Positions 9,257 to 17,907 of a stretch of 63,983 nucleotides of DNA are shown here, piece after piece. Source of the stretch: CAZUZS01 sp964624795 (lineage in GTDB: Bacteria > Calditrichota > Calditrichia > RBG-13-44-9); assembly GCA_964624795.1 (NCBI GenBank), contig CAZUZS010000022.1, forward strand, positions 1-63,983, written 5' to 3'. Each line of letters begins with the position of its first letter. Position 1 is the stretch's first letter. The position numbers were made by a program, and so were the translations under genes. The notes under the pieces were generated by a model, which saw nothing but the letters and a program-made list of their open reading frames with translations, made no database searches and was not told where the DNA came from.

Positions 9257-10663
9257 TTGATTTTAGAAGTTCATAGAGGAAAAAAAATTCTACAACAGGT
9301 TCAGGAAATCGCAGGGGTTGCGGGTCTTCAGGTTTTTGCGGTGGGTGGATTTGTGCGCGATCTGTACCTGGGAATCGAGGGAGCGGACATCGACTTTGTC
9401 GTCATTGGTGATGCGCTGGAGTTTGCCAAACAGTTCAAAAAGCGATTCTATTCCAGTGAGGTAGTTACTTACCCGCGTTTTGGCACCGCCATGCTGGTCT
9501 ATCAGAAATACAAACTGGAATTCGTGACTGCCCGCTCCGAACACTACGATGCCGACTCCCGCAAGCCGCATGTCCAGAAAGCCGATTTGACGAGCGACCT
9601 GAGCCGGCGCGATTTTACCATCAACACCATGGCAATGGACATTACTCCCGAAAAATTTGGACAGGTGACCGATCCGCTTCAGGGGGCAAAAGATATTGAA
9701 CAAAAGGTCATCCGCACGCCGCTCGATCCGGTGGTTACTTTCAGCGATGATCCGCTGCGGATTCTTCGCGCAATTCGTTTTGCGACAGTATTAAATTTCG
9801 AAATCGAGGAGAATACATACCGCGCAATTGAGGAAACGAAGGGACGTCTGGCGATCATTTCCCAGGAACGGATTACAGAAGAATTCCGCAAAATAATGTT
9901 GGCCGGAAAACCGTCGATAGGCTTGCGCCTGATGAAAGAAACCGGCTTGCTGCCAATTGTCTTCCCGGAGCTGGATCTGCTGTCGGGAGTGGATCAGCGA
10001 AAGGACTTCCACCACAAAGATGTTTTCGACCATACGCTGCAGGTAGTAGACAATATTTCCCGCAAGACCGGGCGATTCGCGCTGCGTCTTACGGCGCTTC
10101 TTCACGATATCGCCAAACCGCAAACCAAGCGCTTTCAGGAAGATGTGGGGTGGACCTTCCACGGCCACGAAGATCTGGGTGCCAGGATGGTGGAGCGCAT
10201 CGGGCGCCGGATGCGGATTCCGGTGGCCACAATCAAATATGTCAAAAAGCTTGTCCGGCTGCATTTGCGTCCCATGCAGCTTGTGGACGAATCCGTTACC
10301 GACAGTGCCATCCGGCGATTGATGGTGGAAGCCGGCGAGGAGATCGACGACCTCATGGTGCTGTGCCGCGCGGATATTACTTCCAAAAACCCACAAAAAG
10401 TGAAACAGTACCTGGCCAATTTTGATACGGTTGAAAAAAAGATGCAGGAAGTGGAGGAGAAGGACAAACTGCGGACATTCAAACCGGCCATTGACGGTAA
10501 CCGGATCATGCAAACGCTGAATTTGCCGCCGGGCCCGATAGTCGGCCGGATAAAACAGGCAGTTACTGATGCCATTCTGGATGGCGAAATCCCCAATGAG
10601 GAAACGGCATGTTTTAATTACATGCTGAAAATAAAAGATCAACTCTTATCTGATGCCGAGTAA
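9257..10663 (+). CDS. CCA tRNA nucleotidyltransferase / poly(A) polymerase family with HD domain
   Basis: A 468-residue cytoplasmic enzyme that adds or repairs the 3' CCA of tRNA, or polyadenylates RNA. The start is TTG 9257 with AAAGG about ten bases upstream. The class II nucleotidyltransferase head has GGFVRDLYLG (30-39), the metal-binding pair DID (44-46) and RRDFTIN (117-123). The RNA-binding region follows, then an HD phosphohydrolase domain with HH-K-VFDH (252-259), LLHDIAKP (281-288) and downstream histidines H302 and H304. Length and domain order fit bacterial CCA-adding enzymes with an HD domain. It is divergent from the sensor kinase gene, with a 246-base AT-rich promoter region between them. 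CCA addition and poly(A) activity cannot be separated by eye. Confidence 0.9.
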   Translation: MILEVHRGKKILQQVQEIAGVAGLQVFAVGGFVRDLYLGIEGADIDFVVIGDALEFAKQFKKRFYSSEVVTYPRFGTAMLVYQKYKLEFVTARSEHYDADSRKPHVQKADLTSDLSRRDFTINTMAMDITPEKFGQVTDPLQGAKDIEQKVIRTPLDPVVTFSDDPLRILRAIRFATVLNFEIEENTYRAIEETKGRLAIISQERITEEFRKIMLAGKPSIGLRLMKETGLLPIVFPELDLLSGVDQRKDFHHKDVFDHTLQVVDNISRKTGRFALRLTALLHDIAKPQTKRFQEDVGWTFHGHEDLGARMVERIGRRMRIPVATIKYVKKLVRLHLRPMQLVDESVTDSAIRRLMVEAGEEIDDLMVLCRADITSKNPQKVKQYLANFDTVEKKMQEVEEKDKLRTFKPAIDGNRIMQTLNLPPGPIVGRIKQAVTDAILDGEIPNEETACFNYMLKIKDQLLSDAE

Positions 10664-10771
10664 ACGAGCTGCATGACTATCTTCTGATTTTGCCGGCACT
10701 GCTTTTTTGTTGCTTCGAAACTTAAAATTAAATAAACCGTCCTTTGAACAAACAACATGAAGGGGCCTAAA

Positions 10772-11445
10772 ATGAGCGACGCGAAAGAACCGAAAGACAA
10801 GCCGGAGAACAGGGAGCCGGAAGACAGGAAGGAAGATGTTCAGAAAGATCTGGATGACATTTTAGGTAAAATAACGGAGACTGAAAAAGCAGATGAGCCG
10901 GATGCCGGGGGAGGCGGAAAAAAGGAAGAACCGGAACCGGCGGAGAAGGATACCGAAACCGGCATGGAAGCAACATCGACCGAATCCGAGGGCCTGGAAG
11001 GGATTTTGGAGCAGATTTCGGAGAAAGAGGAGCCGCGCGAAAACCTGAACATTTTCCAGCGGATTGTTGGCGTATTTGTAAAACCAACCCAGGTGTTTGA
11101 ATATCTTCGGCTAAAACCGGATTACTGGACGCCCATTATTNNNNNNNNNNNNNNNNNNNNNNNNNNNNNNNNNNNNNNNNNNNNNNNNNNNNNNNNNNNN
11201 NNNNNNNNNNNNNNNNNNNNNNNNNNNNNNNNNNNNNNNNCAGCGACGGCACGGCACTTTACCGATTCCTGAGCAGCTTCGATATTTTCACACTTTGGTT
11301 TCTGGTAGTCTTCGGAATCGGCTTTGCCGTGATTTATCGTTTCTCGCAACTTAAGGGAATCGTTACCGTATTTAGTGCCTGGTTGGTTTATGTTGTCATT
11401 ATCAAAGTTGTCCTGGGAGGCTTCCTGGCCGGCTTTGGCGGATGA
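10772..11445 (+). CDS. Yip1-domain-like membrane protein with long acidic N-terminus, split by an assembly gap
   Basis: The start ATG 10772 follows AGGGG; an ATG 15 bases earlier lacks a site. Residues 1-90 are highly charged (Glu, Lys, Asp, Pro) and probably disordered, with two similar short helices (DLDDILGKITETE and GLEGILEQISEKE). Then NIFQRIVGVFVKPTQVFEYL and KPDYWTPII match the start of a Yip1 domain. A 100-N gap (11141-11240) removes the middle. After the gap one frame runs to TGA 11443-11445 with membrane helices (FDIFTLWFLVVFGIGFAVIY, a polar turn, then another helix), also Yip1-like. True gap length is unknown, so frame continuity is assumed. Bacterial Yip1-domain proteins have no settled function. 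Confidence 0.7.
11141..11240. other. Assembly gap (100 N)
   Basis: A run of 100 N inside the Yip1-like gene. A round 100 usually marks a gap of unknown size. Confidence 0.98.
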
Positions 11446-11554
11446 CAGGGAAAAAACCGGACAAACTAATCGCAAAAAATCGGTAATCCTGGCGAGCTCT
11501 TGCCGAAACAGGAAGTTAAATGGTAACATATTTTTAATTAGGCGGAGGTTTAAC

Positions 11555-12883
11555 ATGAAGTTAATTCGGAATATTACATTCATCATTACCCTGATTCTTA
11601 TCCCGGCGCTGCTACCCGCGCAAACAGATACCCAGGTGCTAACGTTAGACGATTGCATCCGGATTGCCCTGGAGAACAATCAAAATTTGAATATGGCCGA
11701 CATTAACAACCAAATTGCAGAGAAGACCTATTTGCAGAGTTACAGCGATATTTTGCCGCAAGTGAATGTCGGATACAGCGGAAACAAGTATAATCAGGGC
11801 GTTTCCTCCGTTTATGTAAATGGTGTTTTTGTCGGAACCGCACCCGGTGGAACAGGGAGAAACTATTCCGCCCAAATCAGGGCAAGCCAGAACATTTTCG
11901 ATGGCGGCCGCTGGTGGTTGAATATCAAGAAGAGCAAGCTGGACAGGATCAGCAGCAATTACAGCTACCTCTCCTCCCGGCAGAATATTATTGTTACGGT
12001 ACGACAATTCTATCTGGATTTGTTGAAACAGGAGAAACTGCTGGATGTGAATCAGCAGGCAGTTTCGCGCAGTGAGGATCAATTGAACCGTGTCCGCAGC
12101 ATGTACGAAGTCGGTTCGGTGGCGCAGATAGATGTCTTTCGTTCGGAAGTCAACCTCGGCAACGACCGCATCTCTTTCCTGAACCAGCAGAATACGGTCA
12201 AAGAAGCGCGCCGTTCCCTTAATATTGCACTTGGCCGTGATCCCGAAACGCCCATTGAAATTGACAAAAATATAAAGTTTGAAAAAGAAGTAGGCAATTT
12301 AGACGATATGATTCAGCAGGCGCTGAGCAAAAATCCGGACATTAAAGCGGGAGAGGTGAATGTGCGAAGCGCGAAATATGGCATCCGCCTCGCGCAAAGC
12401 ACATTTCTGCCCAATCTGTCAGCGTTTTATTCTTATTCAAGGACGGTTCCCCGTTTTAACAGACTGTATGAGAATTTCGACCGGGATTATTCATGGTATG
12501 TAGGGCTGAATTTGTCCTGGAATCTTTTCAACGGTTTTTCCGATTTTTTGGGAGTGCAAAAAGCCCGACTCAATAGCCGCTATACCAGCGAACAGCTTGC
12601 CAATAATAGACTGAACCTGAGATCGCAGGTCTCCTCTCTTTACAACAACCTGGTAGCGCTCAACGAAATTATCAAGATCAACCAGACCAACCTGGCATCT
12701 GCGCAGGAGGATTACAGGTTGGCGCAGGAACGCTACCGGCTGGGGTCCGGCACCCTGCTGGATTTGAGAGATGCACAGGTAAACCTGGCAACTGCGGAGC
12801 AAATTTTGGTTTCGGCAGAGTTCAATTCTTATATCACCTACGCCGAAATCCAGCAGGCACTTGGCGAGCTGGTGGATTATTGA
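11555..12883 (+). CDS. TolC-family outer membrane efflux protein
   Basis: A 442-residue outer membrane channel subunit. ATG 11555 is preceded by GGCGGAGG and begins a signal peptide (MKLIRNITFIITLILIPALL, cleaved near PAQT). An upstream in-frame ATG would add 60 unlikely residues overlapping the previous gene. Two repeats of the outer membrane efflux domain are visible: the first begins LTLDDCIRIALENNQNLNMA, the second near GNLDDMIQQALSKNPDIKAG. Coiled regions rich in Gln, Asn, Leu and Arg follow each, and the end RLGSGTLLDLRDAQVNLATA matches the family. It stands first in a plus-strand run with the adaptor, ATPase and permease genes, so it is the likely exit duct of that exporter. Confidence 0.92.
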   Translation: MKLIRNITFIITLILIPALLPAQTDTQVLTLDDCIRIALENNQNLNMADINNQIAEKTYLQSYSDILPQVNVGYSGNKYNQGVSSVYVNGVFVGTAPGGTGRNYSAQIRASQNIFDGGRWWLNIKKSKLDRISSNYSYLSSRQNIIVTVRQFYLDLLKQEKLLDVNQQAVSRSEDQLNRVRSMYEVGSVAQIDVFRSEVNLGNDRISFLNQQNTVKEARRSLNIALGRDPETPIEIDKNIKFEKEVGNLDDMIQQALSKNPDIKAGEVNVRSAKYGIRLAQSTFLPNLSAFYSYSRTVPRFNRLYENFDRDYSWYVGLNLSWNLFNGFSDFLGVQKARLNSRYTSEQLANNRLNLRSQVSSLYNNLVALNEIIKINQTNLASAQEDYRLAQERYRLGSGTLLDLRDAQVNLATAEQILVSAEFNSYITYAEIQQALGELVDY

Positions 12884-13203
12884 TTCTGCAATATGGTTTG
12901 GCGGATTTCCTGATCGCCGGTTATCAACCTTGAGAGGTTTCATTGTCTGGGTTTGAACACCTTCCGATCCGGCATAAATCGTGTGAAATATTTCGATTTG
13001 TGCCGGAACAATGTTCAGCCTGTACTCTTTAATTAGAGCACGTGCCAATTTTTGAAATTGCCACGACCTGAAAGAGAATCGAACTGTGAATAAACCACAA
13101 CAATTTTTTGCCTACGGTTTCTTTTAGCGGTAAATTGCGCAGGAGCTTTATGGTTTTCTTAAATGAATTGTATCACACAAACGACAAGAGATTAGGATAA
13201 AAA
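12884..13203. other. Intergenic region between TolC and adaptor genes, 320 bases
   Basis: It contains the long inverted repeat at 12968-13007 and, close to 13204, the ribosome-binding site AGGA of the adaptor gene. The spacing is large for genes that should be co-regulated. No coding potential is convincing on either strand. Confidence 0.6.
12968..13007. repeat. 14-bp inverted repeat (hairpin or operator) between TolC and adaptor genes
   Basis: The arms TCCGGCATAAATCG (12968-12981) and CGATTTGTGCCGGA (12994-13007) are complementary over 14 positions if one G-U pair is allowed. The loop is 12 bases. No T-run follows, so a simple intrinsic terminator is unlikely. An RNA processing or stabilising hairpin, or a dyad operator, would fit. 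Confidence 0.5.
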
Positions 13204-14433
13204 ATGAAAAAGGTAATTCTTATTGTCATTGGTATTATTGTCATCGGTATTTTCGTTTTCCTCAGTTTAAGAAAAAGTGACAATACGATAGCGGTTCAGT
13301 CAGAAAAAGTCTTTCGCGGCAATATTACCCAAACCGTTACCGGCAATGGTAAAATTTACCCGGTTACGGAAGTGAATATTAGTGCCAATGTTGCAGGGGA
13401 AATTCTGGAAATCAATGCTGACGAAGGCGATTCGGTAAAGGTGGGTGAAGTACTGGTTCGCCTGGACGGCCAGCAGTACAAGGCTTCCGTGGAGCGACAA
13501 AAGTCACTCATCACGGGGGCGCAGGCCAGTGTTACCCTGGCGCAAAACGGACTCAAGCGCTCCAAGGAACTTTATGACAAGAACCTGATTTCGGTAGCAG
13601 ACCTGGAAAATGCGCAGGCGGACTACGAGCGCGCAGTAAGTACGCTTCAGCAGGCAAATGCCAGTTTGAACGAAGCGCAGGACGCATTAAACAAGACTGT
13701 TCTCAAATCGCCCATGAACGGCGTGGTAATTCGCAAGAACAAGGAGGTTGGGGAAATTGCACTCGGTTCCCAGTTCCAGGAAGATATCATTCTGGTCATC
13801 GCAGATCTTTCGCGGATGGAAGCGCGGGTCGATGTCAACGAAAACGATATTATCAATGTTGCGACCGGAGATTCCACCGGCGTGAACATCGATGCGTTTC
13901 CGGATACTACCTTCCAGGGGAAAGTGACCGAAATTTCCCATTCAGCCACAGTCAAATCCGCAGGCACCGTGGAAGAAGTTACAAACTACCAGGTGAGAGT
14001 ATTGCTTCTGAACAAGCTTCCGTCCTTCCGCCCGGGTATGTCCACTACTGCTGATATTGCCACTACCACCCACAAAAATGTGCTCAATATTCCGATCCAG
14101 AGCCTGACCGCGCGGGAGAGGAAAACCCTCGAAAAAGCACAAGGAGTGGAGTCCACCCCGGCGGAGCGTGAGGGCGAAGCGCAAAATCAGACGCAAAAGG
14201 AGTTGAAAAAGGAAGATGAGCTGGTTGAAGTGGTTTTCCTGGTGCAGGATGGCGTGGCGAAAATGCAGCCGGTAAAAGTGGGGATCAGCAATGACAATTA
14301 TTATGAGGCCCTTTCGGGTGTGCAGGAGGGCGAGGAGGTAATTACCGGCCCATTCAAAGTGCTCAGCAGAAGCCTGAAGGACGGAGAGCGCGTGAAGGTT
14401 GAAAACAAAGAAAACATGGCCGGTGCAAAATAG
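13204..14433 (+). CDS. HlyD/MacA-type periplasmic adaptor of a tripartite exporter
   Basis: A 409-residue membrane fusion protein linking an inner membrane transporter to TolC. The N-terminus is a single membrane anchor (MKKVILIVIGIIVIGIFVFL). A biotinyl-lipoyl half-motif (VAGEILEINADEGDSVKVGE) comes before a coiled-coil hairpin at about 85-165 rich in Gln, Ala and Glu, and the second half-motif (LKSPMNGVVIRKNKEVGE) follows it. The beta-barrel contains FRPGMSTTADI. An unusual charged insert (about 300-340, rich in Glu, Lys, Gln) interrupts the C-terminal part before VVFLVQDGVAKMQPVKVGIS. It lies directly before the MacB-type ATPase and permeases. The substrate is unknown. Confidence 0.92.
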   Translation: MKKVILIVIGIIVIGIFVFLSLRKSDNTIAVQSEKVFRGNITQTVTGNGKIYPVTEVNISANVAGEILEINADEGDSVKVGEVLVRLDGQQYKASVERQKSLITGAQASVTLAQNGLKRSKELYDKNLISVADLENAQADYERAVSTLQQANASLNEAQDALNKTVLKSPMNGVVIRKNKEVGEIALGSQFQEDIILVIADLSRMEARVDVNENDIINVATGDSTGVNIDAFPDTTFQGKVTEISHSATVKSAGTVEEVTNYQVRVLLLNKLPSFRPGMSTTADIATTTHKNVLNIPIQSLTARERKTLEKAQGVESTPAEREGEAQNQTQKELKKEDELVEVVFLVQDGVAKMQPVKVGISNDNYYEALSGVQEGEEVITGPFKVLSRSLKDGERVKVENKENMAGAK

Positions 14434-14447
14434 GAGTGTAGTATAAA

Positions 14448-15155
14448 ATGTCTGAAAGACTGATTATAGGTATCGAACAACTCCACAAGATTTACATTTT
14501 AGGCCAGACCAATGTTCATGCTTTGCGCGGAATCGATGTGAGTGTCGAGCGTGGAGAATACATGGCAATCATGGGGCCGTCAGGTTCCGGCAAATCAACA
14601 CTGATGAATATTATCGGTTGCCTGGATGTGTCAACGAAGGGAACATATCGCCTCAATGAGCAGGATGTAAGCGGGATGAATGACGATGCCCTGGCGGTGA
14701 TCCGCAATAAAGAGATTGGGTTTGTATTCCAGACTTTCAACCTGTTGCCACGGGCTTCGGCGTTGCACAATGTGGAGTTGCCCCTGATTTACAATGGCAC
14801 CCCGGCATCCCGCCGAAAGGAATTAGCCATCCAGGCTCTCGAAAGAGTCGGTCTGGGCGACAGGATGACCCACAAACCCAACGAACTTTCGGGCGGGCAA
14901 CGGCAGCGGGTAGCCATCGCCCGGGCCCTGGTGAACAGTCCTTCGCTGATATTAGCCGATGAACCCACCGGGAATCTGGACACCACAACCGGCCTTGAAA
15001 TTATGGAAATTTTCGACCGCCTGAATGAACAGGGCAATACAATTGTGCTGGTAACCCATGAAGATTTCATCGCCCGCCATGCCAGACGGATTATTCATCT
15101 GAAGGACGGCTTGATTGAGAGCGAAGAAACCGTTTCCGGAAATGGGGGAGCGTAG
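14448..15155 (+). CDS. MacB/LolD-type ABC transporter ATPase
   Basis: A 235-residue ATPase that drives the FtsX-type permeases encoded next to it. Motifs: Walker A GPSGSGKST, Q-loop VFQTFNLLP, signature LSGGQRQRVAIARAL, Walker B LILADEPTGNLD and switch VTHE. This belongs to the MacB/LolD/FtsE subfamily, whose members work by mechanotransmission rather than by moving substrate through the membrane pore. In MacB of Proteobacteria the ATPase is fused to the permease; here it is a separate polypeptide. It begins 14 bases after the adaptor gene and ends two bases before the first permease, so it is co-transcribed. Confidence 0.95.
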   Translation: MSERLIIGIEQLHKIYILGQTNVHALRGIDVSVERGEYMAIMGPSGSGKSTLMNIIGCLDVSTKGTYRLNEQDVSGMNDDALAVIRNKEIGFVFQTFNLLPRASALHNVELPLIYNGTPASRRKELAIQALERVGLGDRMTHKPNELSGGQRQRVAIARALVNSPSLILADEPTGNLDTTTGLEIMEIFDRLNEQGNTIVLVTHEDFIARHARRIIHLKDGLIESEETVSGNGGA

Positions 15156-15157
15156 TC

Positions 15158-16384
15158 ATGGCAATCGGCGGCCAGGTAATGGAATATTTGCGCTTCTCGT
15201 ATGAGGCGCTGACAGCAAATAAAGTCCGGGCATTGTTAACCACGCTGGGCATACTGCTGGGTGTTACGGCAATAATCGTCATCTTCACTGCTATCCAGAG
15301 CATCAACGGTTATGTCGAGGGAGAGTTTTCCAGCATCGGTTCCGGCACGCTTTATCTCAGCAAGTTCCCGTGGGTGATAACAAACGACTATTGGGAGCTG
15401 CGCAACCGCCCGGAGATAACCCTTGATGATTATGAGAAATTGCAGGGCAAAGTGCCTGCCGCACGCTGGGTTAGTCCTGAGATTGAGGCCATGCGCACCG
15501 TTTCTTACCGGAACAAAAGCCTGGAGCGCATCTACACGGTCGGCTGCAACGATCAGTATGTGGAGACCAGCAGCGCAATTCCTGAATACGGCCGCTTTTT
15601 TACCGCGATGGAAGTTCACCGTGCAAACCCGGTTTGCGTTATCGGCCAGAATGTGTGGGAAGAGCTGTTCAATAAGACCGACCCGATGGGGAAGCGGATC
15701 AAAATAAACGGGTTTCCGCACAAAGTAATCGGCATCCTGGAGAAAAAGGGCAAATTTTTTGGCTTCGATCTGGACAACCAGGTGATTATTCCATACACCA
15801 CATTCCAGGGTATTAGTTTTCACCAGCGGGGAATTACAATTGCATTCCGAGCAGCCAATCCTGATGAGATAGACGATATGCGGGCCCAGATACGCGGCGA
15901 GATGCGGCGAATCCGGAAGATCCCGCCCGGCAAAGCCGACGACTTTGCCATCAATCAGCAGGATATGCTTACCGATTTTTACAAGAAACTTACCCAAACT
16001 TCCTATTTGGTGGTTTTTATCATAGCCGCTGTATCGCTGGTAGTGGGCGGAATCGGGATCATGAATATCATGCTCGTATCGGTTACCGAGCGCACCAGGG
16101 AAATCGGCATCCGGAAAGCGGTGGGAGCCACGCGCAAACATATTCTTCTCCAGTTTCTTAGCGAATCGGTGGCGCTGAGTTCGATTGGCGGTATCTTCGG
16201 CATCATCGTGGGAGTGCTCATTGGCGGCGCACTTTTGCAGTTCATCAAATTGGAAGCGAGTGTCTCTATAACCACGGTTGTCATCGGGTATGGTTTTTCG
16301 GCTATTGTCGGCATCATATCGGGGATGTATCCCGCTTATAAAGCAGCCAGGTTAAATCCCATCGATGCCTTGCGCTACGAATAG
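15158..16384 (+). CDS. MacB-like ABC permease, first of two
   Basis: A 408-residue inner membrane permease. The N-terminal membrane helix (about 22-45, LLTTLGILLGVTAIIVIFTA) precedes a large periplasmic MacB_PCD domain. Three helices at the C-terminus form the FtsX domain (LVVFIIAAVSLVVGGIGIMN, then the SVTERTREIGIRKAVGATR loop, which is diagnostic, and the last two helices ending PAYKAARLNPIDALRYE). It starts two bases after the ATPase. It probably pairs with the second permease as a heterodimer, in contrast to homodimeric MacB; that pairing is inferred from gene order. Confidence 0.93.
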   Translation: MAIGGQVMEYLRFSYEALTANKVRALLTTLGILLGVTAIIVIFTAIQSINGYVEGEFSSIGSGTLYLSKFPWVITNDYWELRNRPEITLDDYEKLQGKVPAARWVSPEIEAMRTVSYRNKSLERIYTVGCNDQYVETSSAIPEYGRFFTAMEVHRANPVCVIGQNVWEELFNKTDPMGKRIKINGFPHKVIGILEKKGKFFGFDLDNQVIIPYTTFQGISFHQRGITIAFRAANPDEIDDMRAQIRGEMRRIRKIPPGKADDFAINQQDMLTDFYKKLTQTSYLVVFIIAAVSLVVGGIGIMNIMLVSVTERTREIGIRKAVGATRKHILLQFLSESVALSSIGGIFGIIVGVLIGGALLQFIKLEASVSITTVVIGYGFSAIVGIISGMYPAYKAARLNPIDALRYE

Positions 16385-16434
16385 CGTTGCCGGATGCGAA
16401 GGGTCTCAAACTGAAATAGAGCGAACGGATCATC

Positions 16435-17664
16435 ATGTATTTTTTCGAATTGATTAGCATTGCAGTCACCCAGTTGCGCACCAACCGGATGCGCTCCATC
16501 CTTACTACCTTAGGTATTGTCATCGGAATCGGAACAGTCATTCTCATTGTTTCCGTTCTGGAAGGATACCGCTCTTCCATCGAAAAAGACCTGAATATGC
16601 TGGGTGCCAACACCTTCCAGGTTGAAAAGTTCGGACCCCGCATACAGGTTGGGGGCGACCACGAGCGGCCGAAACCCCGCAAAGATCTCACGATCGAGAT
16701 GGCAAATGCAATTCGGGAGCTCGTTCCGGACGTAAAATATGTTGGCACCGAACTATGGCAGTTCGGGGAAACGGTGGTTTACAAAGGCGAAAGAACCAAC
16801 CCCAATGTTGTTCTTGCCGGTGGAACCCCGGAATTTGTAATCAACAACGCATATTTTATCGGGGAAGGCCGGTTTTTCACCGATCAGGAAGTGCGCAGCC
16901 ATGCGCATGTGGTAATTTTGGGGATGGATATTGTCGACAAGCTTTTCCCGTATCGCGATCCGTTGGACGAACAGGTCCGGATTCACGGGCAAAAGTTCAA
17001 GGTGATAGGCATTTTTGAAGCCCGCGGGAATGCTGCATTCGGCGAAAGCCGGGATAACCGCGTTGTAATTCCCATCACTACCTGGCAGGACATTTTTGGC
17101 AAGAATCGCTCGGTAAATATTACGGTGATGGCTAAAAGCCCGGAACTGTTTGATGAAGCCCAGGATGAGGTGATCGGCATTCTCCGCAAAATTCGCAAAG
17201 TGCCGCCGGGGGAAGAGAACGATTTCGACATTTTTTACAATCAATCGCTGATTGATTCCTTTGATAAAGTGGCCGGCAAAATTCAGTTGGGCGGTATTTT
17301 CCTGGGACTGGTTTCGCTTATTGTCGGCGGGATTGGTGTCATGAACATCATGCTGGTTTCCGTCACAGAACGAACCCGGGAGATCGGCATTCGCAAAGCG
17401 GTGGGCGCCAAGCGGGTGAGCATCTTAACACAATTTTTATTCGAAGCAATTTCTCTCTGCATCCTGGGCGGAATATTGGGTTTCGGAGCAGGTATCGGCC
17501 TGGCAGGCTTAATCTCACTGGTGGCACACCTCCCAATGGCGATTCCGATTTGGGCGGTGGTCGCCTCGCTGGTTACTACTACCGTTATCGGGGTTTTTGC
17601 CGGCCTTTACCCGGCGTACAAAGCGGCCTGGTTGAATGTAGTGGATGCATTACGTTACGAATAG
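16435..17664 (+). CDS. MacB-like ABC permease, second of two
   Basis: A 409-residue paralogue of the preceding permease with the same plan: N-terminal helix (MRSILTTLGIVIGIGTVILI), periplasmic domain, and a C-terminal FtsX domain with GGIGVMNIMLVSVTERTREI and the shared ending NVVDALRYE. The two proteins agree closely around the SVTERTREIGIRKAVGA loop but differ in their periplasmic parts, for example AGGTPEFVINNAYFIGEGRF here. The gene follows after 50 bases. Two different permeases with one ATPase suggest an asymmetric complex with specialised periplasmic faces. Confidence 0.93.
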   Translation: MYFFELISIAVTQLRTNRMRSILTTLGIVIGIGTVILIVSVLEGYRSSIEKDLNMLGANTFQVEKFGPRIQVGGDHERPKPRKDLTIEMANAIRELVPDVKYVGTELWQFGETVVYKGERTNPNVVLAGGTPEFVINNAYFIGEGRFFTDQEVRSHAHVVILGMDIVDKLFPYRDPLDEQVRIHGQKFKVIGIFEARGNAAFGESRDNRVVIPITTWQDIFGKNRSVNITVMAKSPELFDEAQDEVIGILRKIRKVPPGEENDFDIFYNQSLIDSFDKVAGKIQLGGIFLGLVSLIVGGIGVMNIMLVSVTERTREIGIRKAVGAKRVSILTQFLFEAISLCILGGILGFGAGIGLAGLISLVAHLPMAIPIWAVVASLVTTTVIGVFAGLYPAYKAAWLNVVDALRYE

Positions 17665-17907
17665 CGTCGATTGGTGATTTCTTACTCCTCCAGTTTTTCC
17701 GAATCCGGATTGGTTGAAGTCTCTTAGCCGGAAGAATCTGTTAGGAGCAGAGCTGTGATAGCAATTTTTGCGCTGATTCAGTTTTCTAATATTTCCCGGA
17801 TGCGGTTCAGAAATCGGCTCCCAAATGACTTCTTCTGCCAAATTGACCTCCACGGTGTCGCGAACCGGCCAAAAATTCTTTGAACAATAAAAGTCGAAAA
17901 GGAGAAA

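Noticed and set aside
9791..10642. 283-codon minus-strand frame within the CCA enzyme gene
   Set aside because: The plus strand carries clear nucleotidyltransferase and HD motifs throughout; the opposite frame is rich in His and Phe as expected for a shadow.
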